From Xenopus tropicalis (taxonomy: Eukaryota > Chordata > Amphibia > Anura > Pipidae), in NCBI RefSeq assembly GCF_000004195.4, contig NC_030683.2:51039358-51103357 (forward strand): a DNA stretch of 64,000 nt, written 5' to 3'. A model generated the notes under the pieces. That model had not been told where the DNA came from. It ran no database searches and saw only the letters and a list, made by a program, of their open reading frames with translations. Position numbers and translations under genes: made by a program. Positions 11,649 through 20,705 of this stretch are shown here, piece after piece. The first letter of the stretch is position 1, and every line of letters begins with the position of its first letter.

Positions 11649-12470
11649 TGCCTGTGTGTGCAATAGGGCAGGCATAGTATGGAACACATAGGCAGGGGTG
11701 GGCAGGTATAGTATGGCACACATAGGCAGGGGAGGGCAGGCATAGTATGGCACACATAGGCAGGGGTGGGCAGGAATAGTATGGCACACATAGGCGGGGG
11801 GGCAGGCATAGTATGGCACACATAGGCAGGGGAGGGCAAGCATAGTATGGCACACATAGGCAGGGGAGGGCAAGCATAGTATGGCACACATAGGCAGGGG
11901 AGGGCAGGAATAGTATGGCACACATAGGCAGGGGTGGGCAGGAATAGTATGGCACACATAGGCAGGGGTGGGCAGGAATAGTATGGCACACATAGGCAGG
12001 GGGGCAGGCATAGTAGGGCACACATAGGCAGGGGAGGGCAAGCATAGTATGGCACACATAGGCAGGGGAGGGCAAGCATAGTATGGCACACATAGGCAGG
12101 GGAGGGCAAGCATAGTATGGCACACATAGGCAGGGGAGGGCAGGAATAGTATGGCACACATAGGCAGGGGTGGGCAGGAATAGTATGGCACACATAGGCA
12201 GGGGTGGGCAGGAATAGTATGGCACACATAGGCAGGGGGGCAGGCATAGTAGGGCACACATAGGTAGGGGAGGGCAAGCATAGTATGGCACACATAGGAA
12301 GGGGAGGGCAAGCATAGTATGGCACACATAGGCAGGGGAGGGCAAGCATAGTATGGCACACATAAGCAGGGGAGGGCAAGCATAGTATGGCACACATAGG
12401 CAGGGGAGGGCAAGCATAGTATGGCACACATAGGCAGGGGAGGGCAGGAAGAGTATGGCACACACAGGAG
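11649..12470. repeat. 34-bp minisatellite, about 24 units
   Basis: The unit is CACACATAGGCAGGGG plus AGGGCAAGCATAGTATGG, 34 bp. Variants differ at GGGGTGGGCAGGAATAG, GGCAGG/GGCAAG and GGGGGGCAGG. Higher-order order is visible: blocks of AAGC, AGGAATAG and GGGGGGCAGG variants recur in the same sequence roughly every 230-240 bp, implying multi-unit duplication. As 34 is not a multiple of three and the unit lacks stops on the - strand in every frame, three long overlapping ORFs result. Confidence 0.93.
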
Positions 12471-12485
12471 GGGTAGAGCAAACAG

Positions 12486-12592
12486 TACTCTGCCTGCTCT
12501 ATGCCTCCCCTATGCTGCCTGTGTGTGCCATACTCTGCCTTTCCTATGCCGCCTGTGTGTGCCATACTCTCCCTGCCCTATGCTGCCTGTGG
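12486..12592. repeat. Inverted-orientation minisatellite units
   Basis: After about 12480 the same unit switches to the opposite strand (GCCTGTGTGTGCCATACTCT). The orientation change within the hAT is also seen near 33120 in the related element. Confidence 0.8.
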
Positions 12593-13021
12593 AAGGTGAA
12601 CCTGGCAGGGGTTTGTTCCTGGAGTTTGGCATTTGGAAATAGTCATTATATGGTCCCCAAGGGGTGTAATTATATGCTGGGGGGTTGCTGTGCTATCCAC
12701 AGAAGAGGAGGAGGCACAGTGTATGACATAATATAATTCTTTCATATATAAATGAAGGGTGATATCCCTTCAGTGAGCACCAACCATTGGGTTTTTGCTG
12801 TGTTGCCATCATGAATGTGGGGATGGTCTTAAAAGCTCTTGTGATAGCATGGGTGTAGTTTGAAGTGGGTGTGGTTTAAAAAAGGGGAGTGGTCAAAACT
12901 GGCTTCAATTATCGGCCCTCCACCATGTAGGCAAGAAAAATTTCGGCCCTCGGTACCACAGAAGTTGGACAGCACTGTTCTACACTATTTAAAGGGTCAT
13001 CAAAGGACTCAGTCATATTCT

Positions 13022-13063
13022 ACTCCTGATGAAGCGTACCGCGGTACGCGAAACGCGTTGAGT
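13022..13063 (+). ncRNA. Hammerhead ribozyme-like motif B
   Basis: CTGATGA (13026-13032), extra A, stem II GCGTAC-CGCG-GTACGC (13034-13049), GAAA (13050-13053), helix III ACGCGT, and the triplet GTT ending at 13059. Helix I pairs ACTC (13022-13025) with GAGT (13060-13063). Predicted cleavage is after 13059. This is the inverted copy of motif A, with a stem II that is now a perfect 6-bp helix with a CGCG loop. Being intact in both arms could reflect recent age or the single origin of both arms. Confidence 0.6.
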
Positions 13064-13294
13064 TTTATTTCGTCTGTTTACTTCTACATTTTGTAAGTAG
13101 TTTTATTTTGAGCAGAAATTTTATATTAAACGATGTTACACTATTTGGCGTTTTTTCCTCTTTCTGTTTGAACTGTTGATTCGCCTACATCTAACCTTGA
13201 TCTCCTGCTGTAGAGCTTGATTTCATCGCCTTCTGGTGAGCCTTTTGAGTTACTGCACACAGTGGTGGATATATTAATATTTATTATTCACAAT

Positions 13295-13759
13295 TAGAGA
13301 TGTAGCGAACTGTTCGCCGGCGAACTAATTCGCGTGAACATCGGGTGTTCGCAAGTCCGCAAATTTGCGAACTTTTGGCGATGTTCGCCATTTTGGGTTC
13401 GCCGCGTTTTTTCGCTTCGGTTTTGCGCTTCGGTTTTTTTCCTTTGCGTATACATAGGAATAGCTTGCGTTTTTTTTTGGCGTTATTTTTTGGCGTTTTT
13501 TTTGGCGTTTTTTTTACAAAGTATTTTCCAGATAAATTTTTGCCCTTGATCCCCCTCCTGCATGCCACTGTCCAGGTCGTGGCACCCTTTAAACAACTTT
13601 AAAATCAGTTTTCTGGCCAGAAATGGCTTTTCTAGGTTTTAAAGTTCGCCTTCCCATTGAAGTCTATGGGGTTCGCAAAGTTCGCGAATATTCGCGAGTT
13701 TTAGCGAAAGTCCGCGAACGGGTTCGCGAACATTTTTGGCGATGTTCGCTTCATCCCTA
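13295..13759. mobile_element. hAT MITE, TAGAGATGTAGCGAAC ends
   Basis: Terminal repeats TAGAGATGTAGCGAAC and the inverse of GTTCGCTTCATCCCTA lie within the exact 8-bp duplication TTCACAAT (13287-13294, 13760-13767). The interior is CpG-rich with many TTCGCGAA-type palindromes and a TTTTTTGGCG array. A second copy starts at 51122. The ORFs at 13284-13602 are shadows. Confidence 0.93.
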
Positions 13760-13870
13760 TTCACAATAAGGTGATCGGCTTTGTTATTTGAACAAAGGTT
13801 TAAAACGTTATTACACTATTAGTTGTTTTGTTTCATTTTATATATGCGCTCCCTTCACACTTTTCTGGAT

Positions 13871-13883
13871 ACAGTTTAAAAAC
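13871..13883. repeat. 13-bp target duplication, right
   Basis: ACAGTTTAAAAAC, identical to 10386-10398. Confidence 0.8.
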
Positions 13884-15525
13884 TGAATGTGTTACTTTGT
13901 CAATTTCAGTATAAAAATATACATCTTTGATGACAAGGTTTTTCCATTAGCTTGAATATGTGAAGATCTTGGGCTCTTTTTGCGAAACCAAACGCAGGCT
14001 ATGGCAATCAGCCATTTTGTTTTTCACTTTGTACAATGCGTTTAGCTGTGTGGAAAAAGTTGCAGGACTCTTGTCTAAAAGACCTCAGTTTTCTGAAAGC
14101 TCAGAGACCTGTGGCCCTCGGATCTAGCATTGTGTTAGTCAGCACAGGATTCAGGAGAGACTGGCGGGGAAAGCATGTAAGCATTCCCTCTCCTGTCTCC
14201 TACCCACCAATAATTTGTGTCTTACACATGCAAGTTAATGAGTGTCAGAAGGTGCAGAGCACATCGGGGCCTTTTCCTCTTATGCAGGGAAAGCAGCAAT
14301 CCAAAGGCTTATGATAAGTGCTCTGTAAGTGATCACTAAGGGGTGTTCTCTTGCTCCCCTTTAGTTGCTCTTGCACTTGTTTCCCAGGCTTTTTGTTTTT
14401 CAACATTATTGCTGATTACTACTGAGGTTCTACATTTTAGCTACAATTAACCATGCATGTTTAGTCTGACAAATCATGAATAAACAATGAAAGATTGGTT
14501 ATCTGCATGCAAATGAATTTCTGGCTATCATGCTACATGAATATTAAGAACATACACAACAAAGGCTGCAAACTAAAAAAAACACTGCGTTATATTAAGG
14601 CATGTGGATGAAAGCCATGCTTGCTATGTCTTGAATTCTAATATATAAACCAAAACAAGAGCCTTTAAAGAATAGGAATTACTTGTTGCACATAAGCATA
14701 CCGTGTAAGCAATTTTCATAAATCCTTCATTCAAATTAAAAAAAATATATATAATGCTGCTAGAGTGGAGTAAGTGATGTGGCTTGTGGACATAATATTC
14801 CTGTAGGCTGGTCAAATAAATCCTGGGTACTGTAATGTTTATGCAAAGCACTGTGTTTCAAACACCTATCAAGGGACCTTCAGGTAGCTGACACATACAA
14901 ATCAATATATTCATAAATCATGTATACTGAGCTTACTTTAATAAAACATGGTGGTTGTAGATGATGGTGTGCATAAACTTTGTTGATTACACTGGATTCT
15001 ATTTTAATGGCATTGTGTGAGAAATGCCTTTTTTAAAATAAGTTTGATAGCCTCAGTAAACAAAACTTACACTTGCTGAAGATATATTACTATAACCTAG
15101 GATCATTTAGTAAGTATTACTAGCGTGAAAAGGATAGCACCCAATTTTCTCCCTATTTTGACACTACTTTATTTCAATAGTGCTCTCTGCACTAGCGATG
15201 CACCCCTCCTGACCTGCCCCAATGCTAACGAGTGGGAGAGGGGGGCTTACACCAGGGCTGCCGATATATAGGCAATGAATTTTGTCTTACAGACAGCTCT
15301 GCCTTCCAGGCCAAGCCTTTCACTAACTGGTCACTACACTTTAGCATTGCTTTCAATTAACATGCCAAATATGGAGCATGTGATATCATCTCCTCACACA
15401 AAGTAGTGTGTGACGTTATCTGCTCCTCCTAACATAAGGACTCTGAGATCAGAGGGATTGTCTTTCTAGCTGGAATGTATTTGCTTCAGAAGATTCTTCT
15501 TTCTATATTTGTGTGATACTGCTCT
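13884..15525. other. Unassigned sequence
   Basis: No transposon end or gene was identified. An ORF at 14036-14314 (92 codons) has no recognisable domain and no support as an exon. The stretch 15120-15480 is more GC-rich and may be part of an unidentified repeat. Confidence 0.4.
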
Positions 15526-15529
15526 TTAA

Positions 15530-16042
15530 AGGGATTCTGTCATGATTTTTATGGTGTTGTTTTCATTACTTTCTGATAAACCATTGTTTCTCCTACTCAG
15601 TGTAACTGGAGGAATCATGAATGATTGCTTAGAATGGGATAGCTGGATTAGGATTTTTATTACTGAGTGCTGTTATCATATCTACCATAAGGGGGGCATG
15701 GGAGCATTTTTAGCAATACAAGTGTCAGAGAGCTATTATCTTGCTACTTTCCCATTTTGCTACTAATCGACTGCTGGGGGGGGGGGGGGGGGGGGGGGGA
15801 GGGGGTGAAATCACTTCAGCCTGCAGCACATATGGAAAGAGTGGCTGAAGTTTATCAGAAAACAAATCACATGGCTGAGGGCACCTGGAAAACTAAGAGT
15901 ATGTCTAGCCCCATGGCAAATTTCAAAACTAAATATAAAAAAATCTGTTCTTTGAAAAAAAGGATTTCAATGCAAGGTTTTGTTGAAGAAGTGCTAATAA
16001 TGTATGTATTTTGTAAAACATGTTTTCCCATGACAGAATTCC
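15530..16042. mobile_element. T2-like MITE, AGGGATTCTGTCATG ends
   Basis: TTAA at 15526-15529 and 16043-16046 flanks AGGGATTCTGTCATGATTTT and its inverse, CATGACAGAATTCC. The right half (from about 15820) matches the partial copy at 51585-51788. Inside is a run of 24 G residues at 15776-15799. It has no coding role; the ORF at 15757-16077 is a shadow. Confidence 0.82.
15776..15805. repeat. Poly-G tract (24 G, then A, then 5 G)
   Basis: The run is uninterrupted from 15776 to 15799. It is likely replication-unstable and capable of G-quadruplex formation. Its exact length may be a sequencing or assembly artefact. Confidence 0.9.
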
Positions 16043-16089
16043 TTAAAATACTATTGTGTTTTGTTCCTGAGTGCTAAAATAGTAAATTG

Positions 16090-16450
16090 CAGCCATGTGC
16101 TTGCTGCCTTCTAGGATGATCTCACTCATTATGAGCTGATTGATAGGGTGGTTTCATCACTATGTGCTGTCTGGTAGGATGGTGATGTCCCTATGTGCTG
16201 CCTGATACAATGGTGTAGTTTGTATGTGCTGACTGGTAGGATGCTATTACTCCCTATGTGTTACCTGGTAGGATATTATTCTCCCTATGCACTGCCTGAT
16301 ACAATGGGGTAATCTCTATGTGGTGCCTGCTAGTATGGTGTCATTCCTATTCTCTGCCTGGTAGGATTGTGTCATCCCTATGCACTGCCTGTAAGAATAG
16401 AGTTGTTTCTATGTACTGCCTAATAGAACAATGTCATTCCTATGCAACCC
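16090..16450. repeat. Minisatellite, about 33-38 bp units
   Basis: Roughly ten diverged units follow the pattern CCTATGTGCTGCCTGGTAGG plus ATGGTGTCATT. It separates the T2-like MITE from the L2-like relic. The small ORF at 16318-16602 spans it and the L2 relic. Confidence 0.8.
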
Positions 16451-16464
16451 TTCACATTTTCTGT

Positions 16465-17650
16465 CTTTTCTTGCCCCAGGGCTCTAAAGTTGGTCCTTTG
16501 CTGTTCTCCCTGAACACTCTCTCTTTAGGAGACCTTATTTCTTCTTTTGGTCTTAAAAATCACTTAGTATATGCAGGTGACATCCAGATATACAGTATTT
16601 AGACACCCCTGCACTAACCACTGATGTTCAAACCCAGATTGCTGACTGCATCCTGACTATCTCCTCCTGGATGAACCAACACCACTTCAAACTTAGTGGG
16701 TCTTCCCGCCCAAACCTAGCCCTTCTCTTCATTTCACCATTACTATTTATGGCATGACCATCAACCCTGTTAATTCTGTACGGCGCCTTGCGGTTATCTT
16801 TGACCAGTCACTCTCCTTCTCTAACCATATTGATAACACTGCCAAAACCTTCCGTTGTTTCCTCCGCAATATTGCCAATATTTCACAAGTAACAGCTAAT
16901 ACACTAATCTATGCCCTTATCCTTTCCCGGTTAGATTACTGCAATCACCTACTAGCCGGCCTCCCGGACTCCCACCTCTCTCCCCTGCAATCAATCTTAA
17001 ACTCTGCTGCCACGATCCTCCTGCTCTCTCTGGAGAGGGAACCTGCTCAGCCTCACTTAAGCTCTCTAGTGTGGCTGCCTATTAAGCAAAGGATAGCATC
17101 AGTGATGAGTAAATCTGGCCCATTTTGCTTTGCCATAAAAATTTTGAAATGGCAAGAAAATTCGGAAAACAGTGAAAAAATCGCAAAACGTTTTTGTCAC
17201 GGCTATTTTTTTGTCACCTGCATCTATTTTTTGTTGCCCGCGGCTATTTTTTTTGTCACCCACATCTATTTTCTTGTCACTGCAGCTATTTTTTTCTCAT
17301 CCGCGCTCAATTTTGATGAGACTGCACCCATTTTTATGTGACCACGCCCATTACCACACCCAATTTGACACGCGACAAAAAATCCCTGTGACAAATTTTT
17401 TTTTGCGACAAATTTTTACAGAAGTTTTGTGAAACAATTCGCCAATGGTGAAATGTGGAAATTCGCTGCGAATTCATGCCTGGCGAAAAAATTCGCTCAT
17501 CACTAGATAGCATACAAAATCCTTCTGATAACATTCAAAGCCCTTCACTCCTCTGCCAATCACTACATTTCTTCACTGGTCTCTCTGCACGTTCCTGGTC
17601 ATCTCCTCCGCACCTCTCAGAGGCTCATTTACATCATGACACATGACACA
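16465..17650 (+). pseudogene. L2-like non-LTR retrotransposon ORF2 relic
   Basis: The translation holds the RT region [19 protein letters not shown] near 16480-16540 followed by a decayed active site (VYAGDIQIY, where YADDTQ-like residues are usual). From 16780 it holds LAVIFDQSLSFSNHI, LRNIANI, SRLDYCNHLLAGLPDS and SLVWLPIKQRIA, the usual order of the L2 C-terminus. A hAT MITE interrupts it at 17100-17505, after which AYKILLITFKALHS continues the frame. Stops and frameshifts make it inactive. Confidence 0.85.
17100..17505. mobile_element. hAT MITE nested in the L2-like relic
   Basis: Ends CAGTGATGAG and CTCATCACTA are bounded by the exact 8-bp duplication GATAGCAT (17092-17099, 17506-17513). 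Excising it restores the L2 frame across the junction. It is of the same family as 7783-8121, with CGCGGCTATTTTTT-type internal repeats in inverted order. ORFs at 17172-17534 are shadows. Confidence 0.93.
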
Positions 17651-17654
17651 CTTA

Positions 17655-17965
17655 TGCTTGGACAACACTTCTTGTTGCTCCTCTGCATTTTATACTGAAT
17701 CCAAGTGCTATTTCTGTTGCATCAGATCTGTTATTTGATTACAATTTTGGACATGATCTTTATCTTGCCTGATTCCTACTTGATTTCCTGATTTTACCTC
17801 TGCTTATGCTTTTTTACTCTACCTCACATATCTGTGAAGCCCAATTTTGTCAACTCTCATACCTATCTTTTCATCAGTCCCCTTCTGTCCACGTTTGAGA
17901 GTGTACTGCATGGGAAGCTGAGGGACACCTTCTTCTAGCCGTTGGTTCCATTGTTAAGTAATTCT
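17655..17965 (+). repeat. Degraded 5' LTR of a gypsy-like element
   Basis: CTGTTATTTGATTACAATTT, then TTGCCTGATTCCTACTT, then GGGAAGCTGAGGG correspond in order to CTGTTATTTGACTACAATTT, TTGCCTGATTCCTGCTT and TAGGAATCCTCAGC in 19570-19840. The left edge is not resolved, as it abuts the L2-like relic. Confidence 0.6.
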
Positions 17966-18367
17966 GACAGTATGTAGACAAAAGCTACTGTAGAGGCTTT
18001 TGTTCTAGAATTTCTATCTCAGCAAATGTCTGCTCTCATACAGGCTGTTCAAGATCTTTATGGTAGTCATTCAGTCCCAACTTTCTTGGGCAAGCAGTTT
18101 CTGACCTTTTGGAACATCTGCAGGCTATTATATTCACTTCAGCCTAGAGGCTGGCAGATGTAGAAACGGTCTGTGATAGCATGCATCTATGATGATTCCT
18201 CATTACCAACTACCTCTGAGACTGCCTTACAATTTCTGGTCAAGAGAAAATGACCACTAGAGGACTATGCTGCAGAATTTCTCAGGGGCAGTTAACACCT
18301 GCTGGAATGAGCCCGCCTTGAGACAACATTATCGATTAGTTCTTTCTACACAACTGAAGAATGAGTA
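17966..18367 (+). pseudogene. Ty3/gypsy-like gag relic
   Basis: About 35 bases after the LTR, the frame reads FLSQQMSALIQAVQDLYGS. Near 18255-18360 it reads PLEDYAAEFL and, after a frameshift, CWNEPALRQHYRLVLSTQL. This matches the pattern of a capsid region of sushi/gypsy-type gag proteins, where a DY-x-x-EF motif precedes a WN-x-x-AL-x-x-x-F/Y stretch. Stops and a frameshift disable it. Confidence 0.6.
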
Positions 18368-18640
18368 AAGGTGGCCATATACTGTACGAGCCAATTCTAG
18401 CTGCTGGCATCTGTTTTTTGGACTGAGTTGGAAGCTTATCCACCCATGTATGGGCACGAATGATGGGCCTGCCTGACCGACATCTGGCCTGAAATCAGGC
18501 AGATCTTAATCAGACAGGTTTGATTTTTCCATTGGATTGGGGACTGCATCAACTCTTTGATGCAGTCTCCAAATCAATGGCACCTATAACCACTTGGCCC
18601 CAGGGCCAGATGACCTAATTAGCCCAATATCTCCCACCCG
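18368..18640. mobile_element. MITE fragment, AAAGGTGGCCATA end, nested in gag
   Basis: The left edge GTAAAGGTGGCCATATACTG resembles 4912 and the inverse of 60735. It contains a hairpin: GACTGCATCAA and TTGATGCAGTC around 18541-18570, within a longer pairing of CCATTGGATTGG and CCAAATCAATGG. The right edge is unresolved. Gag-like text (PMQID) appears again near 18818. Confidence 0.55.
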
Positions 18641-19062
18641 TAGGTGGGGATATCAGGAGAAGTGCCTGGCTTCCTTAAGGACTTAATCCAGTTGTTTATC
18701 CAAATCAGCCATCACCCCAGAGAAAGGCGTTTTTAAGGATTCACCAATCTTGTGGATTATTCCCAAGGCTCCTTTGCTTGTTCCACCAATTTCACTTTCA
18801 TCTCCCCCAACTGTCTCTAAGCCCATGCAGATTGATGGTTATGCTGCTCCTGTTTTTCCAAAGGACATTTTTATTAAACATTCATGATGTTTTTTTTACC
18901 CATTTAAATACAGACTTTTTGTCCCCTCATTTTTAATAAATGAGGCACTCAAAACTAAACTAAATGATATTCTCTTGCTGGGCATTGCTGGGCATTAATG
19001 TCTCTTCCTGAAGTTCCTACGGCTGTGGAAATGTATGATTACTCAGACCCCCAAAAGAGATT

Positions 19063-19246
19063 GGGGATCATTTATTAAGACTGGACATATTTGCCCTTTG
19101 GAAATAACCCATAGCAACCAATTAGTGATTGGGTTTTTTTAAGCCTGCTTAAGGCAGAACAATGAATGCAATGTTTTGATTGCCATGGGTTACTGCCCAT
19201 GGGCAAGTTTGTCCAGTGTTTCTAAATGACCCCCCCCCCCCCCCCC
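19063..19246. mobile_element. MITE, GGGGATCATTTATTAAG ends
   Basis: GGGGATCATTTATTAAGACTGGACA and the inverse of TGTCCAGTGTTTCTAAATGACCCC form the terminal repeat. The centre holds ACCCATAGCAACCAATTAG and CCATGGGTTACTGCCCATGG. A partial relative lies at 39495-39635. A 17-base C tract sits at the right edge (19230-19246). Confidence 0.75.
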
Positions 19247-19339
19247 GCTGTCTCTCATCGAGATCTCCAGTTTACCTCTAGGATTATTTTCATTATCATT
19301 TTTTTCTGGTTCTTATCCACAGACTAACATGTTTTTCCT

Positions 19340-19568
19340 GCTTTCTTCAGGATCTTTTATCTATGGCAGAGTTTGGTTATAATAATTCCAATAACAATTG
19401 GCAAACAAACAAAAATGTTCTATTTCAGTTTTGGTTTCCATCCTACCTTGATTCCGGGCTTTCTAAAAATGTGCCTTTACCTGCTACTCAGGATAGGCTT
19501 ACCTTGTTAAGACTTCACCAGAATTTACAGAAAACCCAAACCAAATTCATAAAGAAATCCCCATCCTA
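19340..19568 (+). pseudogene. Ty3/gypsy-like integrase fragment
   Basis: The ORF opens with DLLSMAEFGYNNSNNNW (19354 on), matching the end of the gypsy integrase catalytic core, where the conserved glutamate lies in a W-A-E-F-x-Y-N-N context. Downstream, PATQDRLTLLRLHQNLQKTQ resembles the region after the core. About 60-75 residues survive. Protease, RT and RNase H are missing between gag and this fragment. Confidence 0.75.
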
Positions 19569-19569
19569 A

Positions 19570-19840
19570 ATTCTCTGTTGGAGACATTCTGTTGCTGACT
19601 CTGTTATTTGACTACAATTTTCAAACTTGCACCCTCTGTACCTTGCCTGATTCCTGCTTCCCCTTCTGGTTTGACCTTTGCTTGGTCCTTTTGATGCTTT
19701 TTCATGCTGTCAGTCTTAAGTGTTAATACAAACCTGTGGAGCCCATTTCTACCAACTGTTACTATAGCTCACATACCTCTTGTTCACCAGCCCCCTTCTG
19801 TTTTTTAATTGAGGGCCTACTGTGTAGGAATCCTCAGCTA
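19570..19840 (+). repeat. Degraded 3' LTR of the gypsy-like element
   Basis: It starts just after the integrase fragment and corresponds in order to 17655-17965 (see that entry). The two copies are well diverged, so the insertion is old. Confidence 0.6.
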
Positions 19841-20064
19841 ACAAGGTAATTTTTCCCAAAAGCAAGACTGAGTTCCTTAACTCGCCAAGGGGTTTATTGG
19901 GCCTAAATAATCTTGTTCAGTCTGGCTACAGGTAAAGGAAGATAAATTGCTTCATAATATTTTTGATAGTTAGGTAGAAGTTAGCTCCTGGATTATATAG
20001 TCCAGATGAGTAAATCTCAAGCAAGTCAGCCTTTTTCTACACTGGCAGTGAAGTTCATCTAAGC
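19841..20064. other. Unassigned spacer
   Basis: Nothing is recognised. Confidence 0.3.
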
Positions 20065-20345
20065 GACATAAGGTGGCAAAAAGATCCCTTATCCGGAAAC
20101 CCATTATCCAGAAAGTTCTAAATTACGGGAAGGTCATCTCCCATAGACCCCATTATATGTAAATAATTCCACAGTACCTTGCACTTGATCCCAACTAAGA
20201 TACAATTAATTCTTACTGGAGGCAAAACAAGCCTATTGGGTTTATTCAATATTTTAATGATTTTTAGCAGACTTAAGGTATGGAGATCCAAATTACAAAA
20301 AGATCCCTTATCCAGAAAACCTCAGGTTCTGAGCATGACAAGGGG
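20065..20345. mobile_element. Mariner-like MITE copy, GATCCCTTATCCGGAAACCC family
   Basis: It matches the complete copy at 39046-39372: GATCCCTTATCCGGAAACCC, AAGGTCATCTCCCATAGAC, CTTGCACTTGATCCCAACTA, then GATCCCTTATCCAGAAAACC. Both outer termini are damaged. ORF 20179-20433 is a shadow. Confidence 0.8.
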
Positions 20346-20705
20346 ACACCTCAATTGCCCTTTGCTTTCAACCACCCCTCTGAACCCCATTGTTACATAC
20401 CTTATTGAAACACCAGGAGCCAGAAATGGGTAAAAAGAGGCCACAGCATTTATTCACATTTTATCAAATAAATAGGACCTTGCCAGCCTCACCACAAGGC
20501 AATATTCAAAGCCAGAATTCCATAAAAGATTGCTACTATTCTCTGCTGTTCCTTACTGAAGACTTGAGATCAGCACTATGTCATTATATCCACCACTGAG
20601 TATTAGTCTGCCTCTACCTACTGAGAAGATGACCCCAAACTCTGCTCCCACCATGAGAGAAGTTCAGCAGCCCTGCTGCCGGTTCTGAATCTGCAGTGCC
20701 TTGAT
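20340..20705. repeat. Unclassified repeat R, copy 1
   Basis: It aligns in order with 49365-49735: GGCCACAGCATTTATTCACA, AGGCAATATTCA, AGAATTCCATAA, GATCAGCACTATGT, CCACCATGAGAGAAG and CAGCAGCCCTG. No terminal repeat or coding relic is visible, so the class is unknown. Confidence 0.7.

Larger units (their letters stand above)
11336..12977. mobile_element. Complete non-autonomous hAT element with minisatellite core
   Basis: Terminal repeats CAGGGCTGTCCAACT and the inverse of AGTTGGACAGCACTG are flanked by the exact 8-bp duplication TTCTACAC (11328-11335 and 12978-12985). The 5' part (CGGCCCGCGACCCCCCTCTG) and the 3' part (CGGCCCTCGGTACCACAG) are shared with the element at 32632-33532. Most of the 1.64 kb is a tandem array. 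It has no transposase. The long - strand ORFs of 277-315 codons are translations of the array. Confidence 0.92.
11228..13869. repeat. Right arm of the inverted repeat, with two nested insertions
   Basis: The segments 11228-11335, 12986-13294 and 13768-13869 together form the complement of the left arm. The interruptions are the hAT elements at 11336-12977 and 13295-13759, each with an exact 8-bp target duplication. Confidence 0.9.
10399..13870 (-). mobile_element. Fold-back retroelement with two hammerhead-like motifs, Penelope-like candidate
   Basis: An exact 13-bp direct repeat flanks the unit. Inside are a 133-bp unique tail (10399-10531), a left arm (10532-11049, 518 bp), a loop (11050-11227) and an inverted right arm (11228-13869). 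The right arm is interrupted by two hAT insertions. Removing each insertion with one copy of its 8-bp duplication leaves 519 bp, matching the left arm. Each arm has a hammerhead-like core followed by A/T-rich sequence. A full unit on the - strand joined to a truncated inverted copy, with variable-length duplication, is an arrangement known for Penelope-like elements, some of which carry hammerheads. No GIY-YIG or RT frame is present, so the family is inferred. Confidence 0.65.

Noticed and set aside
11618..12565. Three overlapping - strand ORFs of 277-315 codons
   Set aside because: They translate the 34-bp minisatellite, which lacks stops on that strand in all frames. There is no domain, promoter or conserved start.
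13284..13602. Lys/Arg-rich ORFs of 71-94 codons, with near-identical ones at 51085-51487
   Set aside because: Similarity of the two sets comes from both lying in copies of the same hAT MITE; no coding selection is needed to explain it.
10399..13870. Fold-back element considered as a DNA transposon with long terminal inverted repeats
   Set aside because: The 13-bp duplication lies 133 bp outside the left arm, so the arms are not terminal on that side. A retroelement with an inverted partial copy fits better.
14036..14314. 92-codon ORF considered as an exon
   Set aside because: No domain or convincing splice context is recognised. Length is within chance expectation.
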